DNA from: Peribolospora baueri
Taxonomy: Eukaryota; Basidiomycota; Peribolosporomycetes; Peribolosporales; Peribolosporaceae
Direction of reading: 5' to 3'
Assembly (NCBI GenBank): GCA_029717555.1
Contig: JAMDHS010000002.1
Coordinates: 310,001-374,000, forward strand
DNA length: 64,000 bases
The position numbers and the translations under genes are program-made. The notes beneath the pieces are model-generated. The model searched no databases and was not told the DNA's origin. It saw nothing but the letters and a program-made list of their open reading frames with translations. Below, piece by piece: positions 29,630-41,256 of the stretch (the first letter of the stretch is position 1; each line of letters begins with the position of its first letter).

Positions 29630-30085
29630 CTATTCATAAAGCTTTATTAAAATACGGATATGATCAATTTACAATAGAAATTCTAGAGGAAGTAGATGGA
29701 ACTAGTTTATCTACTTTAGAATTACATAATTTATTAGTTGGTATGTGAGTTCGACTCTCACCTATTTCATTATTGAATAATAATTAATGATTAATATACT
29801 CAGCGGTTCACATAGTAATGACTGTAGCCATCATTAAAATAAAAATTACAACTCGATCTACACTATTATTTGGTAGCAATTATTATATCTGATAAGATGC
29901 TAACGCTTAAGTGTAGCACCTTGTAAGTATAGAATCAGTGCTGAAAACAAAAAGACTGTATTATTGAAGGGAATGTTGTGTTGTTTACAGCTAGAAGCAT
30001 TATTTCAATACTAATTTTTCATGACTATTATTGAAAGAAAAGTAATGGGAGCTATGCAACGTGGAGTTGGACCTTATCTATCGCT
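29630..30085 (+). pseudogene. Mitochondrial DNA fragment inserted in the nucleus (NUMT)
   Basis: An abrupt, strongly AT-rich island in GC-rich DNA. One end reads KALLKYGYDQFTIEILEE in the plus frame (29638 onward), like the core of a GIY-YIG homing endonuclease of mitochondrial introns; it stops at 29746-29748. The other end reads TIIERKVMGAMQR (30023 onward), matching the conserved N-terminal block of NADH dehydrogenase subunit 1. A stop interrupts the frame immediately upstream, and homology ceases by about 30085. Nothing here can be a working gene. Between these lies unassigned AT-rich sequence. Confidence 0.75.
29691..29771 (+). other. Degenerate mitochondrial tRNA-like segment
   Basis: GAAGTAG near 29690 can pair over seven positions (one G-T) with CTATTTC near 29763. 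A five-pair T stem GTGAG/CTCAC encloses a seven-base TTCGACT loop. The spacing of 81 bases would fit a tRNA with a long variable arm, but I cannot fold convincing D and anticodon arms. It also overlaps the endonuclease-like frame. Treat as a possible remnant only. Confidence 0.25.
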
Positions 30086-30108
30086 CGCCCACCGCCCAGC
30101 GTACGCTA

Positions 30109-30749
30109 CAGTCAACCCTGTCTATAAGCATAAGGGTTGTATAGCCCGGGTGCTATGCAGTATGCGGGAGGTTGACTACCCAGAGGGGCCTATGCATATT
30201 TGCCGCAGCCGTTGCCACAGTCGATAGCGAGACATGAATTCCAAGCTTTACTATAGAGTATGTACACGTCATAACACAACCATGTTCAAGAAGAAGTGTG
30301 TGCAGAAAAGAATTGTCGCTCGTTGACATGTTCTTTGAAAGAGATGGTGAAACGGGGACAAGCACCCACGTCTACATGGTAATGTTAGAACTGACGGTGG
30401 ATGGACGAAAGTGTATGTTACTGGTTCGTTATTGTTAAGAGAGCATACAAAGAGGAAAACCGCAGTAACACCTTTGCCTACACAGTCATGTCCGCTTTCA
30501 GCCGCGTAACCACGGTGCTCGTCGCCGCCAATCTCCAACAGCACGAGGATGCACGTGACCCTCAACCCTAACTGGTAAGGACGGCACCGGTGTCAGTGCT
30601 ATGCAATATGCGGGTATGTCAGTATGCATATAGACCAGTGTTTTGGCTGGGATTAGTTAATTTTTGGCTGGGGAGCAAACGGGAAAGGGAGATCGCTATG
30701 CACTATGCGAAGGCCTATGGACCCGTATGCTAACAGACAGGGTTGACTG
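30109..30749. mobile_element. Non-autonomous DNA transposon with TA target duplication (Tc1/mariner-pogo type)
   Basis: The ends are inverted copies: CAGTCAACCCTGTCT at 30109-30123 and its exact reverse complement at 30735-30749, with weaker inverted similarity continuing some 40 bases inward. TA flanks each side (30107-30108 and 30750-30751), the duplication made by Tc1/mariner/pogo transposases. The 641-base interior has no transposase frame, so it would depend on a partner elsewhere. A further GGTTGACTA at 30170-30178 is inverted relative to the left end, hinting at a nested or solo end. Confidence 0.72.
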
Positions 30750-30751
30750 TA

Positions 30752-31779
30752 CCTACCTCGCTATCTACCTTCCTACCCGCCAGCGGGACATAATACATAC
30801 ACGGACGAGCAAGGATCGTCATAGACCGTCCCAAGGGTCGGGGGCACGTTGCAGCCGGAGATCGTGTCCGCCGGAAGGACGGGCAGCTCGGACGCGGATC
30901 CCGGCGAGGGTTCTCGTTTGCTCGTCCGCTCGTTTGCTCGACCCGCTCGCTCGCACCAAGTCCAAAGGCGCACGTTCGAGCTGAGGCAGCGGTGAGGGTG
31001 AGGGTGTCGTCGGCGGTGGACGGAGGGAAGGATGGATCCGACTTGGAGGTGGAGCTGGCCGCGGCGACGCTGTTGGTAGGGAGGGATTTGCATCCCCGAA
31101 GGATCCGCACCGACGATCAGCTTGAGCAGCACCATCGAAGTGGAGCCGTTCCTCCGTCGGTCACCATCGAACCCTCCTCCGCTCCTCCATCCATCCGCCA
31201 GCCGCTGAGCCATATGATAGCGAGATGGATCAGCAGCGCACATGCTATGCTATGCATCCTCCTTCCACCAGCCATCGCCCCTTTCGTCCCTCCCTTCGCC
31301 CTCCACCACCGCTCCCACTCCCGGCGCCCGCTCCGTTGCCCCTCCCCTTCTCCGATTTGTCCGACGTGTGTGTAGCAGAACGTACTCATGCGTCCCAAAA
31401 TGGACGACGTCGCGGGGATCACCTCCTATCCCACCTCCCCGACCCTGACCTCCGCCGGGTGGGCTCGTCAGGCTCCGGCCTGCTAGCTAGCTTGCGCCCG
31501 GGCCGTCCACATGAGCATGACCAGAACAGAACAGCTACAGGAAGGAGCTCACGAGCCAATCTGCCTAGTCCCATCCCAGCCGCCCTCGAGCTCATCCCCC
31601 CTCCACCACCTCCTCGGCCGCGAGCTCGCTCCGTAGGCTATGAAAGAGAGGGCCTCGCTCCCGGCTCCTCCAAGACAAGCTCCTTCTCTCACCTCACCTC
31701 CCGTCCTCTCCTATCCACTACCCTTCTCCTCCCCCACTCCCTCCCCTCTCCCCTCTCACTCCATCCCTTCTCCACAGCC
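30752..31779. other. Intergenic region upstream of the secreted RNase
   Basis: No supported gene. The last 200 bases before 31780 are CT-rich, as at other starts in this window. Confidence 0.5.
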
Positions 31780-32718
<939 letters not shown>

Positions 32719-34021
32719 GCACTCGAGCGCGCGTTTGGAGAGAACGCTGGGGAAGGAAATGACGTACAACTGGTCTGTCGGTCGGGGGGGCATTCGAGTC
32801 GACCCAAGCCTGTTCCGATCCGATGCTATGTGTGCGTCTCGCTACCGGGACATTCCTTTCCTCCTTTCACGATCAACGTACGTCACCTATACGACCCATG
32901 AAATGTGAACGGACCGGACCTTTCTTTCCCCTGACGAACATTTTCACGGACGCTGTCGTCGTCGGACGAAGAAGGGCCGAGGAATGTGTGATTCGAGTAC
33001 GGGGAAGACGGGTGCGGCCCGGCCCGGTTGGCCTCCATTGTCTTGCGTATTGGATGGTTAGGGAAAAAGCGGACGGTCGTGAGGTCCAAGGTACATAAGT
33101 AAACGTATACGCACTGTCGGACATACGCACATTCACATTCAACACGTCGACGAGCGAGTCCGTTTTAACCGCCACGTCCGTCGAGGTCGCCGCCGCCGAC
33201 GTGCGGAGAGAAGGCCCGCGGCAATGTTCGGCGAGTTGATCTTGGCACGGCCCTCTGGCCCTCGCACAGACAGACAGACAGGCGCATCGGCCGACTCCGT
33301 TCCGACCGATCATTGCTGCCCTATCCCCGTACGTAACCGACTGACTTGCCTCACCCAATCCGTTCCAGCGAACCCGACTCGGCGATCGACGTCGATTACC
33401 ATATGCATACCTTTCGGACGCCGGTGCTGCGCTTAAAAGGCAGCCGACCATGGCAGGCCGTTCGCGCCGCGGACGGAGTGCTCCGGTCCGAGTGACTGGT
33501 TGCGATTGCGATTGCAATTGCGATTGCGATCGTACATTGTGAGAGCATCGAAATCCCACACGGACGTAAATCGTCGTCCACAAAGTCTTACTTGCCCATC
33601 CGTGCTCCCTCTGTCTATCCCTTTCCTTTCCTTTCCTTTCTTTTTGGCAGCGTCAAGTATGGGTCGGGTTGACTGGATGAGGAAGAAGAAGAAGATACCG
33701 GCGATGGCGACTTCTTCGCCGCGCCCGCCGTACTCGAGTCGAGTCCCTCCTGTTCAGTACGGATGCGATGCAACCGTCGTTCTTTTTCTTCCGAGCCTCT
33801 GCGGCCGACCGATCCTCGCTTGAAAGGTATAAGACATAACCTACAAAGACGCTCACTCACGCCCTGCTCCTTCCCTCGCCGCTCTCACCGCTACTTTATC
33901 GCTGTACCTGCTCCACACTCACAGCGTGTGCATTCGCGGCCGCTCCTTCCTCGTCCGCGCGCTGTGTTGCTCATCCTTCCTCTTCCCTCCACCCTCCCTC
34001 CCCCGCACTACTGTATGGAAC
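32719..34021. other. Intergenic region between RNase and PQ-loop genes
   Basis: No supported gene. Contains a (GATTGC)n hexamer tandem near 33500-33532 and a TTTCC pentamer run near 33619-33640. The stretch from about 33850 is CT-rich and promoter-like. Confidence 0.5.
33500..33532 (+). repeat. Hexanucleotide tandem (GATTGC)n
   Basis: About five imperfect copies of a six-base unit in intergenic DNA. Confidence 0.7.
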
Positions 34022-35908
34022 ATGTATTCGAACCCGGTGGCTGAAAAGTGAGTCCCCGTTCACATGCGTCAAGGTTTCACCGTCTGTGCCACCCACGCCG
34101 ACGCCGAGGCTTACCTACCGTTCTTCGTCCTCTCTCTAAACACCTTTCGCGATCAGCGTTTTTGGCGCCGTCGGTACGTTCCTTTGGAGCTTCCAGCTCG
34201 TTCCTCAGATCGTCAAGTCGCATCGCAAAAAGTCGACGGAAGGTGCGCTCTCTCAGTCTGTGCCCATCTACCCAACAACAAGGTCGTGGCGTGCCACCAT
34301 TTTTTTTATCTGGCCCAACTCGGCTGACGACTAGGTTGCCGTCTTGAACCTCCCCCCCCCGGGCCGCTCAGGTCTATCCGCATGGCTCCTGTTCATCTGG
34401 CTCGTAGGCTCCGTCTTCCAAGGCGCCTATCTCATCATCCAAGACGTCAGCATTCCCCTCATCCTTCAGCCCCAGCTCTTTGGCCTCTTCGCCTGCATCG
34501 CCTTGGCTCAAGTGCGTCCTTCCGTCCGTCCTCGTTTTTCGTCCCCCGCTCCGTGCTTTCCTTCCTTCCTTGTGCCGGGCCGAGGCCGCCGAGGCCCATT
34601 TTTTTCGCTCAACCTTTCCTTCCTTCCTCTCCCCGCTCTCCGTCCTTACTCGCGCTCGCCGTCTTGCGACGCACAGTGCTGGCATTTTGCCCATAGACGT
34701 TCCGTCCCTTTCTGCCTCGGAGGAACCCTCCTCCTGCTCTGCTCCCTCGCCGGCATCGAATGTGGTCTCACCTTTGGTGCTCGCCACGTCCAGAAGCAAG
34801 ACGGATCTCACGGGGCGACCGAGGCGTTTGGGATCGTGGGCACCGTGCTCATCTTGGGCGGTTTGCTGCCTCAGTATTACGAGATATTCAGATTCAAGGA
34901 AGGTGAGCGGTTATTTTTTTCGTTCGTTCGCCGGCCGACCCCGTAATGTCCTTGAGGCGATCATCTTTCGTAAGGATGTCGAGCTCACCGTGCTCTTCCT
35001 ATTTGGGATGTCCTCTGACGCTGCGCGCAGTCAAAGGCATCAGCTTCGTTTTCCTGGCCATTGACATGTCTGGCGCGGTCGCTTCGTGTCTGTCTTTGGG
35101 TGAGTCGTTCGCCATCAGGGCGGCCGGCTTGTTCATCATTGCCTTCGCTACCGCACTGACTGTCGCATCACCTCTCCCGTTGCATTGTCCGCTCCCACGC
35201 AGTCTTCAAGACTGTGAGTACGTTTTTTTCAGTCCGTCATCGATCGGTCCTCTCTTTGCGCCGCTGCCAAAACGATAGCGTCTCGCTCAACTCGGACTCT
35301 CGTACATACCTTGACAGTACTTCGATGGCGTCGCCGCCAGCAATTACATCGGCATCTTCATCCTCGAATCAGGGATCTGCATCATCGCGCTCATCCTCAA
35401 CCCTCGTGCTCGCCGTCGGAGACTCGAGCAGCAGCAGGAGCGGAGCACTTCCTCCGCTTCCGACGACGCCTCAGACTCCCGTGCGGACGGATACGCGGGC
35501 AGGCAAGAGAAGGAGATGGAAGAAGCGAGGGCGAGTGCGACGGCGATGGACAGGACGCCCAGCTTGCCCTTGAGCGAGACGCTCACCTCCGACGGCACGC
35601 TCATCGCGCATTCGAACATGGAAACCGCGAAGCGGGAAGGCGGCTTCCTCGAGAAGACGGACACTTCTGGACGTGGATCGGAGGAGCGAACCAACGCACG
35701 AGCGGTGAAGCAGGAACGGACGTGGGAGAGAGAGGGTCAAGACGAGCGCGGACAGGAGATCACTGAGATCCCTCCGCGCGTCCACAGAGTGTCGTTGGAC
35801 ATTCACCTCCCCTCCGTGGACCTTCATCTTCCGTGCCACGGCGGTCACACCCGCCGGTCGCACGAATCCGGCAGCGGCAGTAACCCTCAACTCAATGCTG
35901 AGCATTAG
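34022..35908 (+). CDS. PQ-loop repeat membrane protein
   Basis: Seven exons (34022-34047, 34157-34242, 34372-34511, 34677-34902, 35031-35099, 35203-35213, 35318-35908), 382 residues. The first half has seven hydrophobic segments with two PQ loops: FQLVPQIVKSHRKKSTEGLS and LLPQYYEIFRFKEVKGIS. This is the signature of the cystinosin/Ypq/SWEET-like transporter superfamily, whose members move amino acids or sugars, often at vacuole or lysosome membranes. The substrate cannot be told. The last 170 residues are a hydrophilic Arg/Ser/Glu-rich tail. Exon 6 is an 11-base microexon; skipping it would shift the frame before the last membrane segment. Convergent with KEI1. Confidence 0.88.
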
Positions 35909-36387
35909 CCATTCTGTCTCCGCCCACCTTCATTCAACGTCACCTCCACAACGATGCAACGCACGACGAGACCTCGATGGAACGAAACGACCGCGCCTTA
36001 TATCATGACAACGGCACCGGCAGGGAAGGAATGAATACCGCTTTCGATTTGGATTCTCTCTCAGCATTTTGTTTTTTGCCGCTTGCCGTTTGGATTATTT
36101 TATAGAGTCACCGTTCCTCTCCTTCTCCCTCAGCGCAGTCTCAAAAGGAGGTCACTGTAGCTGTATGTCGTAAGGACTGCGTTCATTACGTGTATGGGGA
36201 ATCGGATCGAAGTCTCCCTCTTTCCCGTCTGCCTACCTCTCAATTCTCTGCGTTTGACCAATCCTTCCACCGTCCACTCTTTCGCTCCTTAAACCTTGCA
36301 ATCCGGCCCGTCACGAGGGCGACTACTCGACGAACACGAACAACGTCAGTGATCCGAATAAGTCGTTACCGAAGGCCAACGCTAAGC
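35909..36387. other. Convergent 3' flanks of the PQ-loop gene and KEI1
   Basis: No gene or structural RNA recognised. Sequence is of mixed composition, consistent with 3' UTRs. Confidence 0.5.
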
Positions 36388-37640
36388 TCACGCCGCGAGC
36401 CGATCCAAAGTCGATCGCATCCCACCGCCGCCGCCAATCGGTCCCTGTTGTTGTTGCTGCTGCTGCTGCCGCTCGACAGGCCCCGGACCTCTCCCACTCT
36501 CGAGCCTGCTCGCTTCACTCTCTACCCTTCCCGGCTGCTCCTCATCATCATCATCCAAAGATGGCCAATCCTCCTCTTCCGCCTCGGCGATGCTATGGTT
36601 CGCCAGGCGATGGTAGCGGTAGTCTCTTCGACCTGCAGAAGAAGAGGTGGAGCTCAAAGGGATAGAGGTATCGGGTACGGCGGAGGGAGAAGGTTTCGAG
36701 AAGGGGAGGTTGCGGTAGGTACCGTGACGGAGGTGGAGTGCGTACGAGTAGAGGAATAGAGCAAAGTAGATCTGTGCGGTTGATGGAAATGATAGGGGTA
36801 ACCGCTCAGAAGGTCGTTTTTTTATTCCCGGCTTCCTTCCTTGACTTCCGGGAATGAAAATATAAGAGGAAAAAGTACTGATCCGAATCCAACTCACCTT
36901 AATGAGCCATCCAAACACCAAAACGGCGGCGGCGAAACCTTTCTCCTCCCCCCAGATTCCCTCAGCGGCTATCTTCCTCTGCTCATCGGTCATAGCCGCG
37001 GCTCCGGTAGAACCTCCAGCGCCGAGGCGCATGAGATCCTTCTGGGCGTCGGATTTGGCCTCTATTCGGCCGTCGTGAGGCGTGTAGAGGTACCAAACGA
37101 AGGAAAAGAACAGTGTCCATGCAGACGACACGAGGTGATCGAGTGTGAAGAGGTGGGCGTACAGGAGCGCTGCGTGCGGGCTTTCCTGTAGCACAGAGAG
37201 AGGTTATTATCGACGTTTCGTGAGCAAGTTCGCGACAAGAGCGCACACCCGTGCGCACGAAGAGAATTGAATAAATGCAACGCACATCGGTGATGGCTTT
37301 GAGACCATATAAGCAAAGAAAGATGGTAGCGAGCGAGTAGGCGTACAAGCTGAATTGCGAGAACGTGCCACCAGTGAAGACAGCCATGAGACCATATACG
37401 CCGGCAACCTTGTTGAAGATGGCGAAAAGGGTGATGATAGTCGCGCCTGTACGTCGGGTAATGAAGGTAGTGGAGATGGACGATCGTTAGACGACACCAT
37501 ATACAGTCCAGGACACGAAGTCCGATGATCATACCCCATCGCGCACCAGTCCGCCGACACCCACCAATCTTTAGATCCATCACCCCAAGGAAAGACTGGA
37601 TGAATCCGCGCGCATCAGGCGCGCGAAAGTAAATGCGCAT
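36388..37640 (-). CDS. KEI1: Kei1, regulatory subunit of inositol phosphorylceramide synthase
   Basis: Four exons (37565-37640, 37286-37446, 36898-37185, 36388-36771) give 302 residues. The start at 37640 gives MRIYFRAP...SFLGVMDLKIG, collinear with the yeast Kei1 N-terminus (SFLGFMPL). Four hydrophobic segments follow, with FNKVAGVYGLMAVFTGG, LFTLDHLVSSAWTLFFSFVWY and a last helix at FALFLYSYALHL, the pattern of the Kei1 family. Known role: Golgi partner of Aur1/Ipc1 needed for sphingolipid synthesis. The C-terminal 110 residues are hydrophilic with acidic runs and a nine-Gln tract, longer than in yeast. Divergent from the TMEM14-family gene. Confidence 0.88.
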
Positions 37641-38001
37641 GACGACCACCCTTTCCCTTCGACGGTCCCTTGTCTCCTGATTGCGATTGATTCGACTATG
37701 TTAAATTGGAGCTTTTGGACCGAAGCTTGCGAGTCTCCCCAGCCGCGTCGTTACAACCTTCCAATCTCGATGTCAGTGAGCTGCTGCTGGTGTCGAAGGA
37801 CGCTCCATGTACGGAAGAAAGTAGAGACGCCTTGGAATAGATGAGATGCGAAAGCTCTGAGAAGGAGCTGTGGAGAAGGAGGAAGGAAAGCTGCCGTTCG
37901 GCCTCGAAGAACCGGCACGTGACCTGCTCGACTTTGGTTCGGCGTCCTGTGCATAACGTTACGTCGAACCATCTCACCGTCGCCCCATCCACCTACCGGA
38001 C
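37641..38001. promoter_or_regulatory. Bidirectional spacer between KEI1 and the TMEM14-family gene
   Basis: 361 bases between divergent start codons. No TATA box or other motif recognised. Confidence 0.45.
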
Positions 38002-38581
38002 ATGGTGAGCAGTCACGAAAAATGTTTTTCATACAGAGCGGTCTAGCGCGTATTGTGCACGTCCCCTCGTCTGATGTATCCACACACGGTTTGCCTTTTC
38101 TGCGTACCTGCCGAACTTGTAGAGCCACCATCCCGCCTACACCATGGCCGGCCTCTGCGCCGTCGGAGGCACCGTCGGCTTCGCCCGGACACGTAGCATT
38201 CCCTCTCTTGTCGCCGGACTCAGCGTGGGAGCGCTCTACGCTTTTTCTGCGTACCGTATTCAGAACGGTCTGGATAACGGCTACGAGGGCGCCGCCGGTG
38301 AGTGCGAATTGCGTTTCAGCTGGATAATCTCGATCGCGGTTGAAGGGGCTTATTGGCGGCCTTGACTGGTTTTTTTCCATCTGTCCTGACACTGACTTGC
38401 GCCGATGACTCCTCATCGCTGTCCCTGATCTCCATCTTCGACGTCCCCAGCCGCCTCTGCCGTCCTCTTCCTCTCCTCCATCCCCCGTTTCGCCAAGGGC
38501 CCCGTGCCCAAGATGCTGACAGTCGCCAGCTTGCTGACGGGTGCCTACTATGGAAAGACGATCTACGACTTCCGGCAGTGA
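38002..38581 (+). CDS. TMEM14-family small membrane protein
   Basis: Three exons: 38002-38004 (just the ATG), 38123-38297 and 38451-38581, 102 residues. The phase-0 junction after the isolated ATG joins to SHHPAYTMAGLCAVGGTVGF. GSIPSLVAGL-type RSIPSLVAGL, GALYAFSAYRI and four hydrophobic segments match the TMEM14/UPF0136 family (typically 100-115 residues). Human TMEM14C acts in mitochondrial porphyrin import; function in fungi is not settled. An alternative start at Met 38144 would remove seven residues, but the family usually has sequence before that point, so the three-exon model is preferred. Confidence 0.85.
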
Positions 38582-39423
38582 ACCGAATGTGGAGATTTGT
38601 GAGCCGCGCAAACCTTGTGAAGGGATCTCGCGTTCGCAGAGGAGCGGCAACGGTGCTTTCACACTGGGCATAATAGATAAAATCAGTCCGTAGGCTCGAT
38701 CGAAGCGTGCAAACAAGCGAGGTTTCCGTTTCCTCTCACTCATTATCTCAATATAGCCCCAGTCGACGCTCAACAGTCTAAGGAGCCCAGAATGCTACAT
38801 CGTCATAATCGAATATCGGATGGTCGGTGTCAGACCGATGCCCGTTACGACCATCCTGGGCCGTTGGAAGAGGTAAAAGGAAAGCAAGACGACGACCAGA
38901 AAACCAAATTCATGCATAACTGCCGGCGCCTTCATATGCCAGCGTCCTTAGTCCTTGAGCACGTTATATCCTTACAACCGTCTATTGGTCATGCTGTGTT
39001 TATTTGTAGAGCCAGAGACGTCGCGCTTCCTTTGGAGATGTCGTTTCGGAGACCTCGTTCCCGCGAATGTACTGTAGGCCTCGACGGCGCGCGCAGAGCT
39101 GCCACCGGAGACGCCTTGCTCTGCACAGAGACATAGGTTTCGCTGCATGCAAACTCGTATCCAGTCTCCAGTCGAACTAAGTCATCCGCGTGGTGGTGGT
39201 TGGCATCTGCGGCCTTTGACGGCGAGGCGAGTCCATGAGTTCCTACGGCGGCCGCAAGCAAGTCCGTCTCTCACACGCTTCGCGCTCGACGGCGCTGCGG
39301 TCGATGGCGCCGGCGCTACCAGGCGCTCCGCCACGGCGGCCAGCTGCTTACCATTTTTCCTTCCTCTTTCCACCCCGGACGAGACAGAGACAGAGACAGA
39401 AAGGAAGGCAGATTCCTCACAAC
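38582..39423. other. Intergenic region
   Basis: No supported gene in about 840 bases. A purine-rich agacagagacagag run lies just before the start at 39424. Confidence 0.5.
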
Positions 39424-39882
39424 ATGCACTTTTTCACCGTCCTTCCTATCCTTTTCGCGCTCTGTCTTCTCCTTCCCTCCTGTCTCGTCCAAGCGCAATC
39501 TTCCAACCCGCCCATCTCCCTTCCACCCCACTTCTCCTCCCCCTCCTCTAGCGCGGACGCCTCCTCTTCCTCCAGCACCCCTGTCTCCTCCACGCTCTCC
39601 GGTCTGACCACCACTCTCGCCTCAGGCACCGTGAGCATCATTGGCCCTCTCTCTTCGGCCACGTCGAGCGTCGCGGCCAGCTCTGCGTCCTCCAGCGGTT
39701 CCAGCAGACACGTCAGCAGCGGCGGCATGATCAGCGCGACGACGGCCTCGCCGACGCCGTCGGCACAGGGGAACAACAATGGTGGGACGCGGGCCACTGG
39801 AACCTTTGCGGGAGGGCTCTGGGCGGCGTTGATCGTCAGCGTTGGAGGCGCCTTGCTCGGGACCGCCGTCGGCGGCGTGTAG
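39424..39882 (+). CDS. Small Ser-rich secreted, probably GPI-anchored protein 1
   Basis: Single exon, 152 residues. A signal peptide (about residues 1-24, ...LLPSCLVQAQ) is followed by a Ser/Thr/Pro-rich region likely to be O-glycosylated, and a C-terminal hydrophobic segment (WAALIVSVGGALLGTAVGGV) after small residues, the layout of a GPI-attachment signal. No enzyme domain. Two genes with the same plan follow at 40273 and 43548. I chose ATG 39424 because it begins the signal peptide and is preceded by leader-like sequence. Confidence 0.75.
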   Translation: MHFFTVLPILFALCLLLPSCLVQAQSSNPPISLPPHFSSPSSSADASSSSSTPVSSTLSGLTTTLASGTVSIIGPLSSATSSVAASSASSSGSSRHVSSGGMISATTASPTPSAQGNNNGGTRATGTFAGGLWAALIVSVGGALLGTAVGGV

Positions 39883-40272
39883 CAAGGCGCATGTATAGAT
39901 TGGATGGATGGAACGCGGAGTGTTAAAGATAGTGAGTTGGAACGTTTGGCATGTAACCGGGATTAGCTAGCGATGGCTAAGCCGCTTTGCATCCTTGCCT
40001 CTGCTCCAGTCCACCAGCTTCTTTTCCTGTAGCTTACACCATGCCGGCCCGACGACGTCCGTCTCGCGCGGCGGACGGATGGAAGGAGCAAGCCGGCTCG
40101 CCCCGCCTGCCTTCCTTTTATACCACCATCACATAGCATTACAAAGCTACGTGCCACTCGACGTTGAAAAGCAGAGCCGGTCTCTTCTTTTGCGCCATCC
40201 ATATCATATCATCTTTCCCTCACTCGCAGCGAGTTTGTAACACCCCTCCTCACGCCTCACCACCTAACGGAA
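39883..40272. promoter_or_regulatory. Spacer with TATA-like element before the gene at 40273
   Basis: Contains CTTTTATACC near 40107-40117, about 155 bases upstream of the start at 40273. This is one of the few TATA-like elements in the window and fits an inducible secreted-protein gene. Confidence 0.35.
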
Positions 40273-40599
40273 ATGAAGTCCCCTATGTCTGGTTTTCGTG
40301 GTCTGCTCGTCCTCCTGCTCCTCTCTTCTCTGGCCGTACAAGTACAGTCCTCATCGGACCCCTCCGCGGGCCCAGCCGCGTCGAGTATCCTCTCCTACGT
40401 CACCTCTGTGCCCGGGGGCGCGGCAACCACGGTGACGAGCGTGGTGGGGAGCGTCGTCCAATCTGGCGCCTCGTCCACCTCGCACGGCAAGAGCGGCACC
40501 GCCAAGGGATCGTCCGCGGATGCGAGGGTCGCCGCGGCTGCAACGGTCGCTCTTGCCGCCGGAGTGGTCGGGGGCATCGCGGGCACGCTAGCGTTTTAG
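40273..40599 (+). CDS. Small Ser/Ala-rich secreted, probably GPI-anchored protein 2
   Basis: Single exon, 108 residues. A signal peptide (about 1-26, LLVLLLLSSLAVQVQS) precedes a short Ser/Thr/Val-rich middle (SYVTSVPGG, VTSVVGSVV) and a hydrophobic C-terminus (VALAAGVVGGIAGTLAF). Same layout as the genes at 39424 and 43548; sequence identity is low outside composition. Function unknown. Confidence 0.75.
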   Translation: MKSPMSGFRGLLVLLLLSSLAVQVQSSSDPSAGPAASSILSYVTSVPGGAATTVTSVVGSVVQSGASSTSHGKSGTAKGSSADARVAAAATVALAAGVVGGIAGTLAF

Positions 40600-41256
40600 G
40601 CTTTTCGTATTTTACAGTGTAAGTCGCCATAGCCGCTTCTCATGTTTGCGGACCCTGTCTCTGTCTCGCCGAGTACGCAAACGCCGCAGTCCTCTTTCTC
40701 ACTGTGGAACTCGCGTTGCCCTCTGAAATCTTGTATTGGCAAGGATAAGACGGGAACCTCTTTCTGCACATCGGAGGACGACAAGCCCGTGTCAAATCGG
40801 TCAGGGGACCAAAAAGAACTTGCCGTGTATCTTGCACCACTTCTCGGTCTGAAAATCAGGTTGGTCAGCGCGTCGCGCGGCTTGGAAGGAAGGTGTCTGA
40901 AAGATTACCGTCGTGTTCTCCCGAGTCAAACCGAACCGAAAGGGATTGATGGCCCTTGTTGTGGTAGCTCGTCTGGGATTCGCTCCCTATCTGAACAGCC
41001 GCCCATCGGCCCCGATCTTATTGTCACTTTTAGTAAGGCTACACAGGCGCCAAGCTCAGCCAACAGCTTGTCGAAACAAAAATGAAATGCGGACGAACGA
41101 AAGAAGTCCAAAGGTGGAAACCGATCTCGACGCACGTTCGAGTTTCTTTCGATCGGCCCGGTGTCGTCGAACGGTGACGTCGAGACCCATCCACCGCACA
41201 TATACATCTCTACGCAGGTCGTAGCCTACCCACTCGCAACCTCACAACGAACAGCG
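40600..41256. other. Intergenic region before ECM15
   Basis: No supported gene. CATATACA near 41193-41203 lies about 55 bases before the ECM15 start. Confidence 0.45.

Noticed and set aside
29691-29771. Functional mitochondrial-type tRNA
   Set aside because: Acceptor and T stems can pair but D and anticodon arms do not fold, and it lies inside a decayed nuclear copy.
30109-30749. Retroelement or LTR interpretation of the repeat-flanked element
   Set aside because: The ends are inverted, not direct, and flanked by TA only; no reverse transcriptase or capsid-like frame.
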